A stretch of 64,000 nt of DNA, taken from the NCBI RefSeq assembly GCF_014842915.1, contig NZ_JACYXI010000001.1:1-64000 (forward strand), in the 5' to 3' direction. Positions 25,237-34,647 of this stretch are shown in pieces. Within the stretch, counting starts at the first letter, position 1. Every line of letters starts with the position of its first letter. The notes below the pieces were generated by a model. It was given only the letters and a program-made list of their open reading frames with translations. It searched no databases and was not told where the DNA came from. Position numbers and translations under genes: made by a program. This DNA is from Roseibium litorale. GTDB lineage: Bacteria > Pseudomonadota > Alphaproteobacteria > Rhizobiales > Stappiaceae.

Positions 25237-27339
25237 TCAGGCTGCTGCCTGGCCACCTGTCCGGCTCAACACCTGATCGGCGGCCTTGCCGTTGACTTCC
25301 GCCATGTGATCGAAGCTTGCGGAATAGCTTGCGACACCGGCACTTGCCGAGCGAAGCTCGATGATGAGATCGAAGGTTTCGGCCTGAGGAATAAGCGCCT
25401 GAACCTCGTCCCAGCCTTCCCAGCCTTGCCGGGCGTCAAAACCAAGCAACTGCCCCCGGCGGGCCGAGACGATGGCATTCACACGCGCTGTCACGTCAGT
25501 TGGGCACTGGATCGTCACCTTCAAGACCGGTTCTAGAAGAACGGGCTTGCAGGCTTCCAGCCCCTCGCGCATGGCCTGGATGGCCGCCATACGGAAGGCC
25601 TGATCGGAGCTGTCGACCGAGTGATAGGACCCGTCCGTCAGGCAGACGGCCACATCCACCACCTGAAAACCGAGCGGCCCCTTCTGCAAGGCCTCCAGCA
25701 CCCCTTCTCGGACGGAAGCGATATATTGCTTCGGCACCACCCCGCCCGTGATCCGGTCGGAGAAGGCAACCCCTTCGCCTCTGTCCTGAGAGCTGATTTC
25801 CAGAGCCACATCACCGAACTGGCCATGGCCGCCAGATTGTTTCTTGTGCCGGGCCCTGACCTGGGTGCTTCCACGGATGGTTTCGGCATAAGGAATTGCT
25901 GGCGACCCGGTCTCGATGACCAGCCCGAACTTTCCGGTCAGTTTTTCCTGCGCCACCCGCAGGTGCATTTCCCCCTGCCCCTCAAGGATCATCTCTCCGC
26001 TGTCCTGAGACTGGCGCACGATGAGCGATGGGTCTTCTTCGGTCAGTTTGGCAAGAGCTGCCGACAGACGCACGTCATCCTGGCGCCGCCCTGCCCTGAC
26101 GCTCAGCGCCAGCACCGGATAGGGGTAGCTGCGCGCACCGGAAGACGGCTGAGCTTTGCCGGAGAGACAGTCTCCGGTCATCAAGTTGTCAAGACGGCCG
26201 AGGCCAACAAGCTCGCCCTCTTGCGCAGGCCCGCGTTTTGACACCTGCTGTCCGAGCAGGGAAAAGACACCGGAGACCCTGTTCTCTGCCCCGCGCGGAT
26301 CCGTTAGGACGTCCCCGTCGGCAACCGTTCCGCTAAGCACCCGCGTGATGGAAAGCTTGCCCCCATGCGGCGTATGGAGGGTCTTCAGTACCTCCTGCAC
26401 ACGCGGTTCATCGCCAAGACCGGCCCGTTTGCGGGTGTGGGCCACACTGGGCGCCTCATGGCGCAGAGCCTTCAGCAAGCGTCCAACCCCATTGCCGTGT
26501 TCCGCCGAGCCGAAAAACACGGGACAGATCAGCCCGTCCTGCATCTCGCGGACCAGATCGCCAAAGACCTGCCCGGGGTCCGGCGCGATGTCCTCCAGCA
26601 ACGCCTCCATCAGATCGTCGTCGTGATCAGCCAGGGTTTCCAGCATGGTGTAGCGCGCTTCCAATTCGCGCACCCGGTCGTGATCGCTCATGTCGATGCG
26701 CGTGCTTTCCTCCTTCTCGTGGTAGACATGCGCCCTTTCAAGCGCCAGATCGATAAAGCCGACCGCCCGGCCATCTTCCCAGATCGGCAGCTGACGCAGC
26801 ACCAGGGGAACCGCGGACGCGGGCTGCAAGGTGTCCAGCACGGCACGCACACCCCGCGCCTCCCGGTCGATCTTGTTCAGAAACAGCATGCGCGGGATGT
26901 TCTGAGCCTCCAGCGCCTTGAGGATCAGCTGCAGGGCGGGAAGTTTCCGCTCATCATCTTCTGCAACCACGATAGCCATGTCCACACCGGGCAGAACGCC
27001 TTCCATTTCCGCAAGGAACTCGATGGAGCCAGGGCAGTCGATGAAGGAAAACCGGTCGCCCAGATAGGTGGTTTCGGCGAAATTGGCCTCCACGCTCATG
27101 CCGTGGGCACGGGCTTCAGCGGAGGCATCGCCGGTCATGTTTCCCGCCGCAACCGTTCCCTGGCGGGGGATGGCGCCCGTCCGGGCGAGGATCGCTTCGA
27201 GAAGCGTTGTCTTGCCGCTGCCGAAGGGGCCGGTCAGGGCAATGCATCTGGGGCCATGCCGGCCCGCAATGTCCTGGTTCCCGGCGCCTTCGCCGGTCTC
27301 TCTGCCTGAGGGAATTGTCTCCTGAAAAGTCTTTCCGGG
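25237..27339 (-). CDS. elongation factor G-like translational GTPase (second EF-G type)
   Basis: A 700-residue GTPase with EF-G architecture: G1 ALTGPFGSGKTTL, G3 DCPG, G4 FLNKID in the first ~280 residues; domains II-V follow (GGHGQFGDVALE, IQCPTDVTARVNAIVSARRG). It differs from housekeeping EF-G at the N terminus, where a long, poorly conserved leader precedes G1, and it is not next to rpsL/rpsG/tuf. It therefore looks like the EF-G2/FusA-like paralogue whose role in translation is unclear. The start at 27339 removes a 9-residue extension. Confidence 0.88.
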   Translation of the reverse strand, partial: PGKTFQETIPSGRETGEGAGNQDIAGRHGPRCIALTGPFGSGKTTLLEAILARTGAIPRQGTVAAGNMTGDASAEARAHGMSVEANFAETTYLGDRFSFIDCPGSIEFLAEMEGVLPGVDMAIVVAEDDERKLPALQLILKALEAQNIPRMLFLNKIDREARGVRAVLDTLQPASAVPLVLRQLPIWEDGRAVGFIDLALERAHVYHEKEESTRIDMSDHDRVRELEARYTMLETLADHDDDLMEALLEDIAPDPGQVFGDLVREMQDGLICPVFFGSAEHGNGVGRLLKALRHEAPSVAHTRKRAGLGDEPRVQEVLKTLHTPHGGKLSITRVLSGTVADGDVLTDPRGAENRVSGVFSLLGQQVSKRGPAQEGELVGLGRLDNLMTGDCLSGKAQPSSGARSYPYPVLALSVRAGRRQDDVRLSAALAKLTEEDPSLIVRQSQDSGEMILEGQGEMHLRVAQEKLTGKFGLVIETGSPAIPYAETIRGSTQVRARHKKQSGGHGQFGDVALEISSQDRGEGVAFSDRITGGVVPKQYIASVREGVLEALQKGPLGFQVVDVAVCLTDGSYHSVDSSDQAFRMAAIQAMREGLEACKPVLLEPVLKVTIQCPTDVTARVNAIVSARRGQLLGFDARQGWEGWDEVQALIPQAETFDLIIELRSASAGVASYSASFDHMAEVNGKAADQVLSRTGGQAAA

Positions 27340-27541
27340 CATGCTGAGCCTCCCGTTGGTTATCACCAGCGCGATACCCGGCCAGACCCTATAGGCGCGG
27401 CCAGACTTGCGCGCCTTGCCCGCCGCGGTTCATTCCCAGCGGGCGGACCTCCATGCTCTGCCTGACCTCGCCCGGACGCAAGGACTTCTTGTGCGGCACC
27501 GCAGCACACCGAGGCACGCCAGAAACGTCCTGAAATGCAAA

Positions 27542-27565
27542 AAGGGGCGGATTGCTCCGCCCCTT
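27542..27565 (-). terminator. rho-independent terminator of aapJQMP
   Basis: GGGGCGGA/TCCGCCCC stem (27544-27563) with a 4-nt loop, followed on the minus strand by TTTTTGC. Right after the last gene of the aap operon. Confidence 0.85.
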
Positions 27566-27593
27566 CAAAGTCCTCTTGGCTGGTCAGGCCCGA

Positions 27594-28397
27594 TCAGTGG
27601 TGCAGGATCTGGCTGAGGAACAGCTTGGTCCGCTCATGCTGCGGGTTGGTGAAGAACGGCTCCGGCTCGTTCTGCTCGACGATCTGGCCAGCGTCCATGA
27701 AGATCACCCGGTTGGCCACCTTGCGGGCAAAGCCCATTTCGTGGGTCACGCACAGCATGGTCATGCCTTCTTCAGCAAGACCGACCATCACGTCCAGAAC
27801 TTCCTTGATCATTTCCGGATCGAGCGCCGAGGTCGGCTCATCGAACAGCATGATCTTCGGGCTCATGCAGAGCGAACGGGCGATCGCCACACGCTGCTGC
27901 TGGCCGCCGGACAGCTGGCCCGGGTACTTGTTGGCCTGATCCGGGATCTTGACGCGCTCCAGATAGTGCATGGCGACCTCTTCCGCCTGCTTCTTCGGCA
28001 TCTTGCGGACCCAGATCGGAGCCAGGGTGCAGTTTTCCAGAATGGTCAGATGCGGGAAGAGGTTGAAGTGCTGGAAGCACATGCCGACCTCGCGGCGGAT
28101 CTCGTCGATCTTCTTCAGATCGTCCGTCAGTTCAATGCCATCCACGATGATCTGGCCGCTCTGGTGTTCTTCCAGGCGGTTGATGCAGCGGATCATGGTG
28201 GACTTGCCCGAGCCGGACGGGCCGCAGATCACGATCCGCTCGCCCTTCATCACCTTGAGATTAATGTCCCGCAGCACATGGAAGTCGCCATACCACTTGT
28301 TCATGCCCTTGAGCTCAACGGCAACTTCAGTCTCGGAAATCTGCATCTTGGTGCGGTTAACCGCCAGTTCTTCGGCTGACGCAGCGATGTCTGTCAT
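27594..28397 (-). CDS. aapP: general L-amino acid ABC transporter ATP-binding protein
   Basis: A 267-residue ATPase with Walker [13 protein letters not shown], signature [13 protein letters not shown] and Walker [15 protein letters not shown], typical of polar amino-acid importers (GlnQ/AapP). Fourth gene after aapJ-aapQ-aapM, which is the AapJQMP arrangement of rhizobia. Confidence 0.93.
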   Translation of the reverse strand: MTDIAASAEELAVNRTKMQISETEVAVELKGMNKWYGDFHVLRDINLKVMKGERIVICGPSGSGKSTMIRCINRLEEHQSGQIIVDGIELTDDLKKIDEIRREVGMCFQHFNLFPHLTILENCTLAPIWVRKMPKKQAEEVAMHYLERVKIPDQANKYPGQLSGGQQQRVAIARSLCMSPKIMLFDEPTSALDPEMIKEVLDVMVGLAEEGMTMLCVTHEMGFARKVANRVIFMDAGQIVEQNEPEPFFTNPQHERTKLFLSQILHH

Positions 28398-28460
28398 GGT
28401 TTTATCTCCAAAATCTTATCTCGGAAGCGGCCGCGGCCGCTCCTCTGGCGCTGGGGCCGT

Positions 28461-29627
28461 TTAGCGTTTGTGTCCGGTATGCAGCTTCTTCTCGATGAAG
28501 ATCGAGTAGCGCGACATGCCGAAGCAGAAGCAGAAGAAGATCATGGCCGCGAACAGGTAGCCTGTCACACCCGTGGTCGGGCTGGCCCAGTTCGGGTCTG
28601 ACGTCGATGTCTGGATCTGGCCGAGAAGGTCGAACATGCCCACGATCATCACCAGGGTCGTGTCCTTGAACAGCCCGATGAAGGTGTTGACGATGCCCGG
28701 GATAACCAGCTTCAGCGCCTGCGGCAGGATGATCAACCCCATCATGGGCCAGAACCTCAAGCCAAGGGCCATAGCCCCCTCATACTGACCTTTTGGGATT
28801 GCCTGCAGACCACCTCGGACCACTTCGGCCATATAGGCGGCAGAGAACAGCGTTACCCCGATCAGAACGCGCAGCAGCCGGTCAAATGTCACCCCTTCCG
28901 GCAGGAAGAGCGGCAGCATGACCGACGACATGAACAGAACCGTGATCAGCGGCACCCCGCGCCAGAATTCGATGAAGATCACCGAAACCAGCTTGACGAT
29001 TGGCATGTCAGACCGGCGCCCGAGAGCGAACAGGATCCCGAGTGGCAGTGACGCCGTGATCCCCGTGACCGCGATCACCAGCGTGACCAGAAGGCCGCCC
29101 CAGAACGGGGTTTCGACGATGGGCAGGATAACGTCGCTGCCGATGACGAGGCCCGTCAGCAGGTAATAGGCAATGATCGGGAAGACGATCAGCAGAAGCA
29201 CGGCGTTCAGCTTCTTGAACGGCACGCTCGGGATCGCCATCGGAATGAGAAGGCCCGCGAACATCGCGTAGACGATGTTGACCCGGTAGATTTCTTCCGT
29301 CGGGTAGCGCCCGTAGATAAACTGCGGGAAATAGGCCTTCACAAAGGCCCAGCAGGCACCTACCGTCTCTGTGCTGCCATCAGGCACCACGCAGGCATCC
29401 CGGTTATCGCCGCTCCACACGGCATCAATCAGCGCGAACTGTATCAGCGGTGCAAAGATGGAATAGGCCAGGAGGATCCCGAAGATCGTGAGGATCGTGT
29501 TGCCGGCGGACGAGAAGAGGTTCTGCCTCATCCAGCCGATGAGCCCGGTGGTGGAGACCGGAGCCGGAAGGCGCGGCGCCTCCTCGGTCCGGATCTGGAA
29601 AGTGCTTGTTTGCGACATCGTGTTCAC
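28461..29627 (-). CDS. aapM: general L-amino acid ABC transporter permease
   Basis: A 388-residue inner-membrane permease of the HisM/AapM type. An N-terminal hydrophobic region of about 150 residues, longer than in HisM, precedes the standard five-helix core with the EAA loop (YMAEVVRGGLQAIPKGQYEGAMALGL). It pairs with AapQ; stop-to-start spacing is one base from aapQ. Confidence 0.92.
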   Translation of the reverse strand: MNTMSQTSTFQIRTEEAPRLPAPVSTTGLIGWMRQNLFSSAGNTILTIFGILLAYSIFAPLIQFALIDAVWSGDNRDACVVPDGSTETVGACWAFVKAYFPQFIYGRYPTEEIYRVNIVYAMFAGLLIPMAIPSVPFKKLNAVLLLIVFPIIAYYLLTGLVIGSDVILPIVETPFWGGLLVTLVIAVTGITASLPLGILFALGRRSDMPIVKLVSVIFIEFWRGVPLITVLFMSSVMLPLFLPEGVTFDRLLRVLIGVTLFSAAYMAEVVRGGLQAIPKGQYEGAMALGLRFWPMMGLIILPQALKLVIPGIVNTFIGLFKDTTLVMIVGMFDLLGQIQTSTSDPNWASPTTGVTGYLFAAMIFFCFCFGMSRYSIFIEKKLHTGHKR

Positions 29628-29628
29628 C

Positions 29629-30819
29629 TTACCGCTCCACCAGGGCCATTTTCTGGTTGTACCAGTTCATGAAGGCCGACGTGATCAGGCTGAGAGACAG
29701 GTAGACCAGCATCCAGATCGAAATGACCTCGATGGCTTGACCGGTCTGGTTCAGCACCGTACCGCCCAGGGACACGAGGTCAGGAAAGGCGATGGCGACC
29801 GCGAGCGAGGAGTTCTTCGTCAGGTTCAGATACTGGCTTGTCAGCGGCGGAATGATTACCCGCATGGCCTGCGGAATGATGACCAGCCGCAAGGTTGGCC
29901 CGTGACGCAGTCCAAGCGCATGAGCTGCCTCGGTCTGGCCATGGCTGACAGCCTGAATGCCGGCCCGGACGATTTCAGCGATGAAGGACGACGTGTAGAT
30001 CGACAGCGCGGTGATCAGAGCGATCATTTCCGGGATGAGTCTCTGCCCGCCCACGAAATTGAAACCCTTCAGCACCGGATAGTCGAAGGTGACCGGAAAA
30101 CCGGTAACAACCAAACCAGCCAGCGGCAGCAGGACGATCAGCCCGAGCGCGGTGAGACCGGACGGAAACTGCTGCCCCGTTGCCATCTGACGGCGCGAGG
30201 CCCAGATTTTGATGACAATGCTTGCCACAACCGCAACGATCAGTGCGCCCAGCGCCAGGACAGCCTCCGGGCCGAAAACAGGCTTTGGCATGAAGAGACC
30301 GCGGTTGTTCAAGAATACCGAGCCGAAGGCCTCCATGCTGTTGCGGGCGCTCGGAACAGCGTTCAACAGCAGGAAATACCAGAACACGATCTGCAGCAGC
30401 AGCGGCACGTTCCGGATCGCTTCGACGTAACAGTAAGCGAGCTTGGAAATAACCCAGTTCTTCGACAGACGGGCCACACCAATGATGAACCCGAGCGTTG
30501 AAGCCAGCACCACCCCGACCACGGCGACCAGCACCGTATTGAGCAGCCCCACGAGAATCGCGCGGCCGTAGGACGAGGTTTCCGAATAATCGATAAGAGT
30601 AAGAGAGATGCCGAAACCGGCGATATTTTCCAGGAAGCCGTAGCCGGATGCGATGTTCTGGCGCTGCAGGTTCGCGACCGTGTTCGTCACGATCACGTAG
30701 CCTGCAAAAACCAGCACAGCGACCAGAAGCACCTGGAAGAAGATCGCTCTTGCTTGCGGATCATTGATAAGTGACGTGCGAGCCTCTGGCTGCGCCACCT
30801 CTGTGTCACGCGTTGTCAT
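29629..30819 (-). CDS. aapQ: general L-amino acid ABC transporter permease
   Basis: A 396-residue permease, partner of AapM. The EAA loop is SFIAEIVRAGIQAVSHGQTEAAHALGL in part near residue 300. The start at 30819 (MTTRDTEVAQP) is preferred over 30963, which would add a 48-residue basic extension with no similarity to permeases. It is separated from aapJ by 219 bp that contain a strong hairpin. Confidence 0.9.
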   Translation of the reverse strand: MTTRDTEVAQPEARTSLINDPQARAIFFQVLLVAVLVFAGYVIVTNTVANLQRQNIASGYGFLENIAGFGISLTLIDYSETSSYGRAILVGLLNTVLVAVVGVVLASTLGFIIGVARLSKNWVISKLAYCYVEAIRNVPLLLQIVFWYFLLLNAVPSARNSMEAFGSVFLNNRGLFMPKPVFGPEAVLALGALIVAVVASIVIKIWASRRQMATGQQFPSGLTALGLIVLLPLAGLVVTGFPVTFDYPVLKGFNFVGGQRLIPEMIALITALSIYTSSFIAEIVRAGIQAVSHGQTEAAHALGLRHGPTLRLVIIPQAMRVIIPPLTSQYLNLTKNSSLAVAIAFPDLVSLGGTVLNQTGQAIEVISIWMLVYLSLSLITSAFMNWYNQKMALVER

Positions 30820-30963
30820 TTGTCCTCGCCAACCATAAGCGCAACGGCATTTTCGCCTGTTTGCGCACCGCTTCCCCTTCCCTGTCGACGCGGGAAAACG
30901 GCTTGATTGTCCCCTGGAGCCGGCACAGCGTGTCGCATGTATATGCCGGCTGGCCTTAAGCAA

Positions 30964-30995
30964 GCGTCCCGACCGGTGGTCACCGATCGGGACGC
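30964..30995 (-). terminator. hairpin between aapJ and aapQ
   Basis: GCGTCCCGA (30964-30972) pairs with TCGGGACGC (30987-30995), with partial pairing inside. It lies just after aapJ in the transcript. Such hairpins usually stabilise or partly terminate the mRNA so that the binding protein is made in excess over the permeases. Confidence 0.6.
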
Positions 30996-31038
30996 CGAAA
31001 GATGATCCGGTTAGTCCGGATTCAACTTAGTCAGACGC

Positions 31039-32061
31039 TTAGCGGATCGGCGGAGCGTACTGGATGCCACCGTCTTTCCACAGGGCATTCAGGCCACGGG
31101 AAATTGCCAGCGGGGTGTTCGGACCAACGTTGCGGTCGAAGGACTCACCATAGTTGCCAACGGTCTTGACGATGTTCACGACCCAGTCGTTGGACAGGCC
31201 GAGCATTTCGCCGAAGGTGCCTTCAACGCCGAGCAGACGCTTGATTTCCGGGTTTTCGGAAGACTTCATCTCTTCAACGTTGGAGGAGTTCACACCCAGC
31301 TCTTCAGCATTGAGCATGGCGTTGTGGGTCCACTTGACCACGTCGAACCACTGATCGTCGCCATGGCGGACAACCGGGCCGAGCGGCTCCTTGGAGATGA
31401 TTTCCGGCAGAACGATATGATCGCCCGGGTTGGTCAGCGTCAGACGGGTTGCGTAGAGGCCCGAAGCATCGTTCGAGAACACGTCGCAACGGCCGGCATC
31501 ATAGGCCTTGACCACTTCTTCCAGCTTTTCGAAGGCAACGACTTCGTATGGCATGTTGTTGGAACGGAAGTAGTCGGCGATGTTCAGCTCGGTCGTGGTG
31601 CCGGTCTGGGTACAGACGGAAGCACCGGACAGTTCGAGAGCGGAGCTGACACCCAGGTCCTTGCGGACCATGAAGCCCTGGCCGTCATAATAGTTGACGC
31701 CAGCGAAATTCAGGCCGAGCGACGTATCGCGCGACAGGGTCCAGGTGGTGTTACGCGAAAGAACGTCGACTTCACCGGACTGAAGGGCGGTAAAGCGCTC
31801 CTTCGCGCTCAGCGGCGAGTACTTGACATTGTCAGGTGTGCCGAACACTGCTGCGGAAACCGCACGGCAGAGATCAACATCGAGACCAGTCCAGTTCCCC
31901 TGTGCATCCGGATTGGAGAAGCCTGGCAGACCCTGGCTCACACCGCACTGAATGAACCCCTTGGCTTTTACATCGTCAAGCGTGCCGGCCTGCGCGGCAG
32001 CGGCGGACGCAACGATTCCCATTGCGGCCCCAAGGGCCAGCGGAAGGATATTCTTGGACAT
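31039..32061 (-). CDS. aapJ: general L-amino acid ABC transporter periplasmic binding protein
   Basis: A 340-residue class II binding protein that captures a broad range of L-amino acids. Residues 1-25 are a secretion signal (LALGAAMGIVASAAAAQAG). The typical SBP_bac_3 blocks are visible (QGLPGFSNPDAQGNWTGLDV near residue 45; RFTALQSGEVDVLSRN near 105). First gene of aapJQMP, divergent from the cystathionine beta-lyase gene across 267 bp. Confidence 0.93.
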   Translation of the reverse strand: MSKNILPLALGAAMGIVASAAAAQAGTLDDVKAKGFIQCGVSQGLPGFSNPDAQGNWTGLDVDLCRAVSAAVFGTPDNVKYSPLSAKERFTALQSGEVDVLSRNTTWTLSRDTSLGLNFAGVNYYDGQGFMVRKDLGVSSALELSGASVCTQTGTTTELNIADYFRSNNMPYEVVAFEKLEEVVKAYDAGRCDVFSNDASGLYATRLTLTNPGDHIVLPEIISKEPLGPVVRHGDDQWFDVVKWTHNAMLNAEELGVNSSNVEEMKSSENPEIKRLLGVEGTFGEMLGLSNDWVVNIVKTVGNYGESFDRNVGPNTPLAISRGLNALWKDGGIQYAPPIR

Positions 32062-32328
32062 AAGAATGCAGCCTTTATGTTACCCATACATTTTTTTGTT
32101 TTATCGGGATGACGCAATGGACCCATGAATGACACTGATTTTCCGCGTTCTCGCCTCAAATGGTGTCCCGGCACAGCCGGATTTCCCTCCAAGCCCCTTT
32201 TTGGCCATCCCAATGCGCACATTCGATGGCATTTGACGCAAAGGGTCAAGGGGTTGCAGTCTCACAATTACGACTTTTTCCCTAGCCGCCCGGGGATTGC
32301 TTAACGGATGAATGCACAGAAGGTGAAC

Positions 32329-33507
32329 ATGACTACGAACAAGCCAACTGCCGCCTATTATTTGGACACCGTGCTGGCGCACGCTGGCAGCGATCCGAAA
32401 AATTTCCATGGATTCGTGAATCCTCCGGTCGTGCATGCCTCGACAGTTCTATTTCCGGATGTGGAAACCATGACTGGGGGCGGGCAGCGCTACACCTATG
32501 GCCGCAGGGGGACCCCCACGTCGGACGCACTGGAAGATGCGCTGCGACAAATGGAGGGGGCCAAGGGCGTCAAGCTCGCCAATTCGGGTCTGAATGCTAT
32601 CGCTCTCGCCTGCCTGTCCTGCCTTGGCCAGGGGGACCACATCCTTATTGCCGACACGGCCTATGGCCCGACCCGGCATTTCGCGGACACCGTGCTGCCG
32701 AAATACGGCATAGAGGTCGAGTACTACGATCCGGCACTGGGTGCAGGTATTCGCAGCCTCTTCAAGACGAATACGAAAGCTGTCTTCACGGAAGCCCCCG
32801 GCTCGCTCACCTTCGAGATGCAGGATATCCGGGCCATCGCGGACGCGGCCAAAACCATTGGCGCAACCGTTCTGATGGACAACACCTGGGCCAGCCCGCT
32901 CTTCTGCAAGCCGCTGGAGCTCGGTGTGGACCTCTCCATCCAGGCTGGCACCAAATACATCGTCGGCCATTCCGATACGATGCTGGGAACAATCGCGGCT
33001 TCAGAAAAGGCCTGGCCAGCTCTGGACGCGCTTCATGGCGCGATGGGCGTGCATGTGGCCCCGGATGACATCTATCTGGCGCTGCGCGGCCTCAGGACCC
33101 TGTCCGTGCGTCTGGAACGCCACATGCGCAGCGCTCTGGACATCGCGGGCTGGCTGGAAACACGGGATGAGGTCAGCCGCGTGCATTATCCGGCGCTGGA
33201 AAGCGATCCGGGCCACGCATTATGGAAGCGTGACTTTACAGGCGCCTGCGGCCTCTTCGCCTTCGACTTCAAGCCAGGCACGACGCAGGAGCAGTCGTCG
33301 GCCTTCTTCAACGCGCTGAAACTGTTCGGTCTTGGCTATTCATGGGGCGGCTTTGAAAGCCTGGCCATTCCGGTGCACCTCAAAGGCGCGCGTACGGCCA
33401 CGGCACCCGACAGCTCCGTCGTCTCCGGACGCCTTCACATTGGCCTGGAAGACCCGCGTGATCTGAAGGCGGATCTGGAAGCTGGCTTCAAGGCAGCTTT
33501 CGGCTGA
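32329..33507 (+). CDS. metC: cystathionine beta-lyase (PLP-dependent, Cys/Met metabolism)
   Basis: A 392-residue fold-type I PLP enzyme that cleaves cystathionine to homocysteine. The PLP lysine is in SIQAGTKYIVGHSD (~residue 205), preceded by MDNTWASPLF, with the RYTYGRRGTPTSDALEDAL block at about 50-70. The start at 32329 is preferred over 32308 because AGAAGGTG lies at ideal spacing. No SAM riboswitch is recognisable in the leader. Confidence 0.9.
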   Translation: MTTNKPTAAYYLDTVLAHAGSDPKNFHGFVNPPVVHASTVLFPDVETMTGGGQRYTYGRRGTPTSDALEDALRQMEGAKGVKLANSGLNAIALACLSCLGQGDHILIADTAYGPTRHFADTVLPKYGIEVEYYDPALGAGIRSLFKTNTKAVFTEAPGSLTFEMQDIRAIADAAKTIGATVLMDNTWASPLFCKPLELGVDLSIQAGTKYIVGHSDTMLGTIAASEKAWPALDALHGAMGVHVAPDDIYLALRGLRTLSVRLERHMRSALDIAGWLETRDEVSRVHYPALESDPGHALWKRDFTGACGLFAFDFKPGTTQEQSSAFFNALKLFGLGYSWGGFESLAIPVHLKGARTATAPDSSVVSGRLHIGLEDPRDLKADLEAGFKAAFG

Positions 33508-33529
33508 AACGGAACGTGGAGTGGCGCGG

Positions 33530-33844
33530 TCAGATCGCCGGATCGCGCCGCTTCTCCTTGAAGATCAGCCAGAGGTTCCGGAAGTAGATGATCAGGCCGA
33601 GCCCCTGCCCGGCAATGAAGACCGGATCCTTGCGCTGGATCGCGTAGATCAGCAGCAGCACGCCGCCGCCGATGGAGAAGAACCAGAAGGCGACCGGCAC
33701 GATCGACCGGCCGACCCGCTCGGAAGCAATCCACTGGATGACAAAGCGCATCATGAACATGGCCTGGGCGAAGAAGCCCAGGATGATCCAGAAATCAAAC
33801 TGCACCACAAATACGCTGTGAAGCCAGTCGAGAAGCGCGGACAT
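33530..33844 (-). CDS. lipid A biosynthesis N-terminal domain (LAB_N) protein
   Basis: A 104-residue membrane protein of three helices matching the LAB_N domain (FDFWIILGFFAQAMFMMRF, WIASERVGRSIVPVAFWFFS, LLIYAIQRKDPVFIAGQGLG). Such small proteins are encoded next to ArnC-like glycosyltransferases and lipid A modification genes. Last gene of the four-gene operon that starts at 37302. Confidence 0.9.
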   Translation of the reverse strand: MSALLDWLHSVFVVQFDFWIILGFFAQAMFMMRFVIQWIASERVGRSIVPVAFWFFSIGGGVLLLIYAIQRKDPVFIAGQGLGLIIYFRNLWLIFKEKRRDPAI

Positions 33845-33879
33845 GATTTGATCCGTTCCTTGAACGTTGCGTAGTCAGA

Positions 33880-34647
33880 TTAGGAGCCGGCGGTCTGGCG
33901 GACACGGGCAATCCGCTTGCGGCGGCGCAGGAGCCACCAGACCCCGAAGAGGTCCAGAACGCCCACAAGGGCCCGGTCGAAGATGCCGTATTTGGACGTG
34001 CCGTGGCGGCGCTGACGGTCCAGGACGTCCACATGCACCACGTCATAGCCTTCGCGGATGACGAGCGCTGGCAGGAAGCGGTGCCAGCTGTCGAAATAGG
34101 GAAGCTGCAGGAACACCTCACGCCGCAGGGCCTTCAGACCGCAGCCGCTGTCGCGTGTCTTGTCCTTCAGAATCGCTCCGCGCAGCTTGTTGGCAAACTT
34201 GGAGGCATAGCGCTTGGCAAGGCTTGCCTTGCGGCCAAGACGCTGACCGGCAGCAAGTGCCACATCCGGACCACCGGCAGCCAGTGCATCTAGCAGCTCC
34301 GGAATATAGGCAGGGTTGTTCTCCCCGTCGCCATCAATGGTCGCGACAATGTCCCCGCGCGCATTGAGCACACCCGTACGCACAGCACAACTCTGACCGC
34401 AGGCCGTCTCGTGCCGGAACACCCGCAGCCATGGATTGGCCGCCTGATAGGCAACCAGCACCTCGCCGGTGTTGTCACCCGACCCATCATCGACAACGAT
34501 CACTTCAAAGCTCCGTCCCGTCAGGGCTTCGCGGATCTCGTCCAGCAGGATCGGCAGGTTCTCTGCTTCATCCTTGGCCGGAACAACCACGGTCACCGCT
34601 AGATGCCCCTTGGCGGCACTCATCGCTTCATTGTGGCTGCTGGTCAT
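33880..34647 (-). CDS. family 2 glycosyltransferase (ArnC/DPM1-like)
   Basis: A 255-residue GT2 enzyme with a GT-A fold: VVVPAKDEAENLP at the start, VVDDGSGDNTGEV, and the metal-binding TIDGDGENNPAYI. It lacks the C-terminal membrane pair of ArnC. It likely transfers a sugar to a polyprenyl phosphate for later use by the GT39 enzyme of the same operon. The start at 34647 overlaps the 3' end of the PAP2 gene; 34623 is an alternative. Confidence 0.88.
   Translation of the reverse strand: MTSSHNEAMSAAKGHLAVTVVVPAKDEAENLPILLDEIREALTGRSFEVIVVDDGSGDNTGEVLVAYQAANPWLRVFRHETACGQSCAVRTGVLNARGDIVATIDGDGENNPAYIPELLDALAAGGPDVALAAGQRLGRKASLAKRYASKFANKLRGAILKDKTRDSGCGLKALRREVFLQLPYFDSWHRFLPALVIREGYDVVHVDVLDRQRRHGTSKYGIFDRALVGVLDLFGVWWLLRRRKRIARVRQTAGS

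Noticed and set aside
32062..32328. SAM riboswitch before the cystathionine beta-lyase gene
   Set aside because: The conserved SAM-II or SAM-I core sequences are not visible in the leader.
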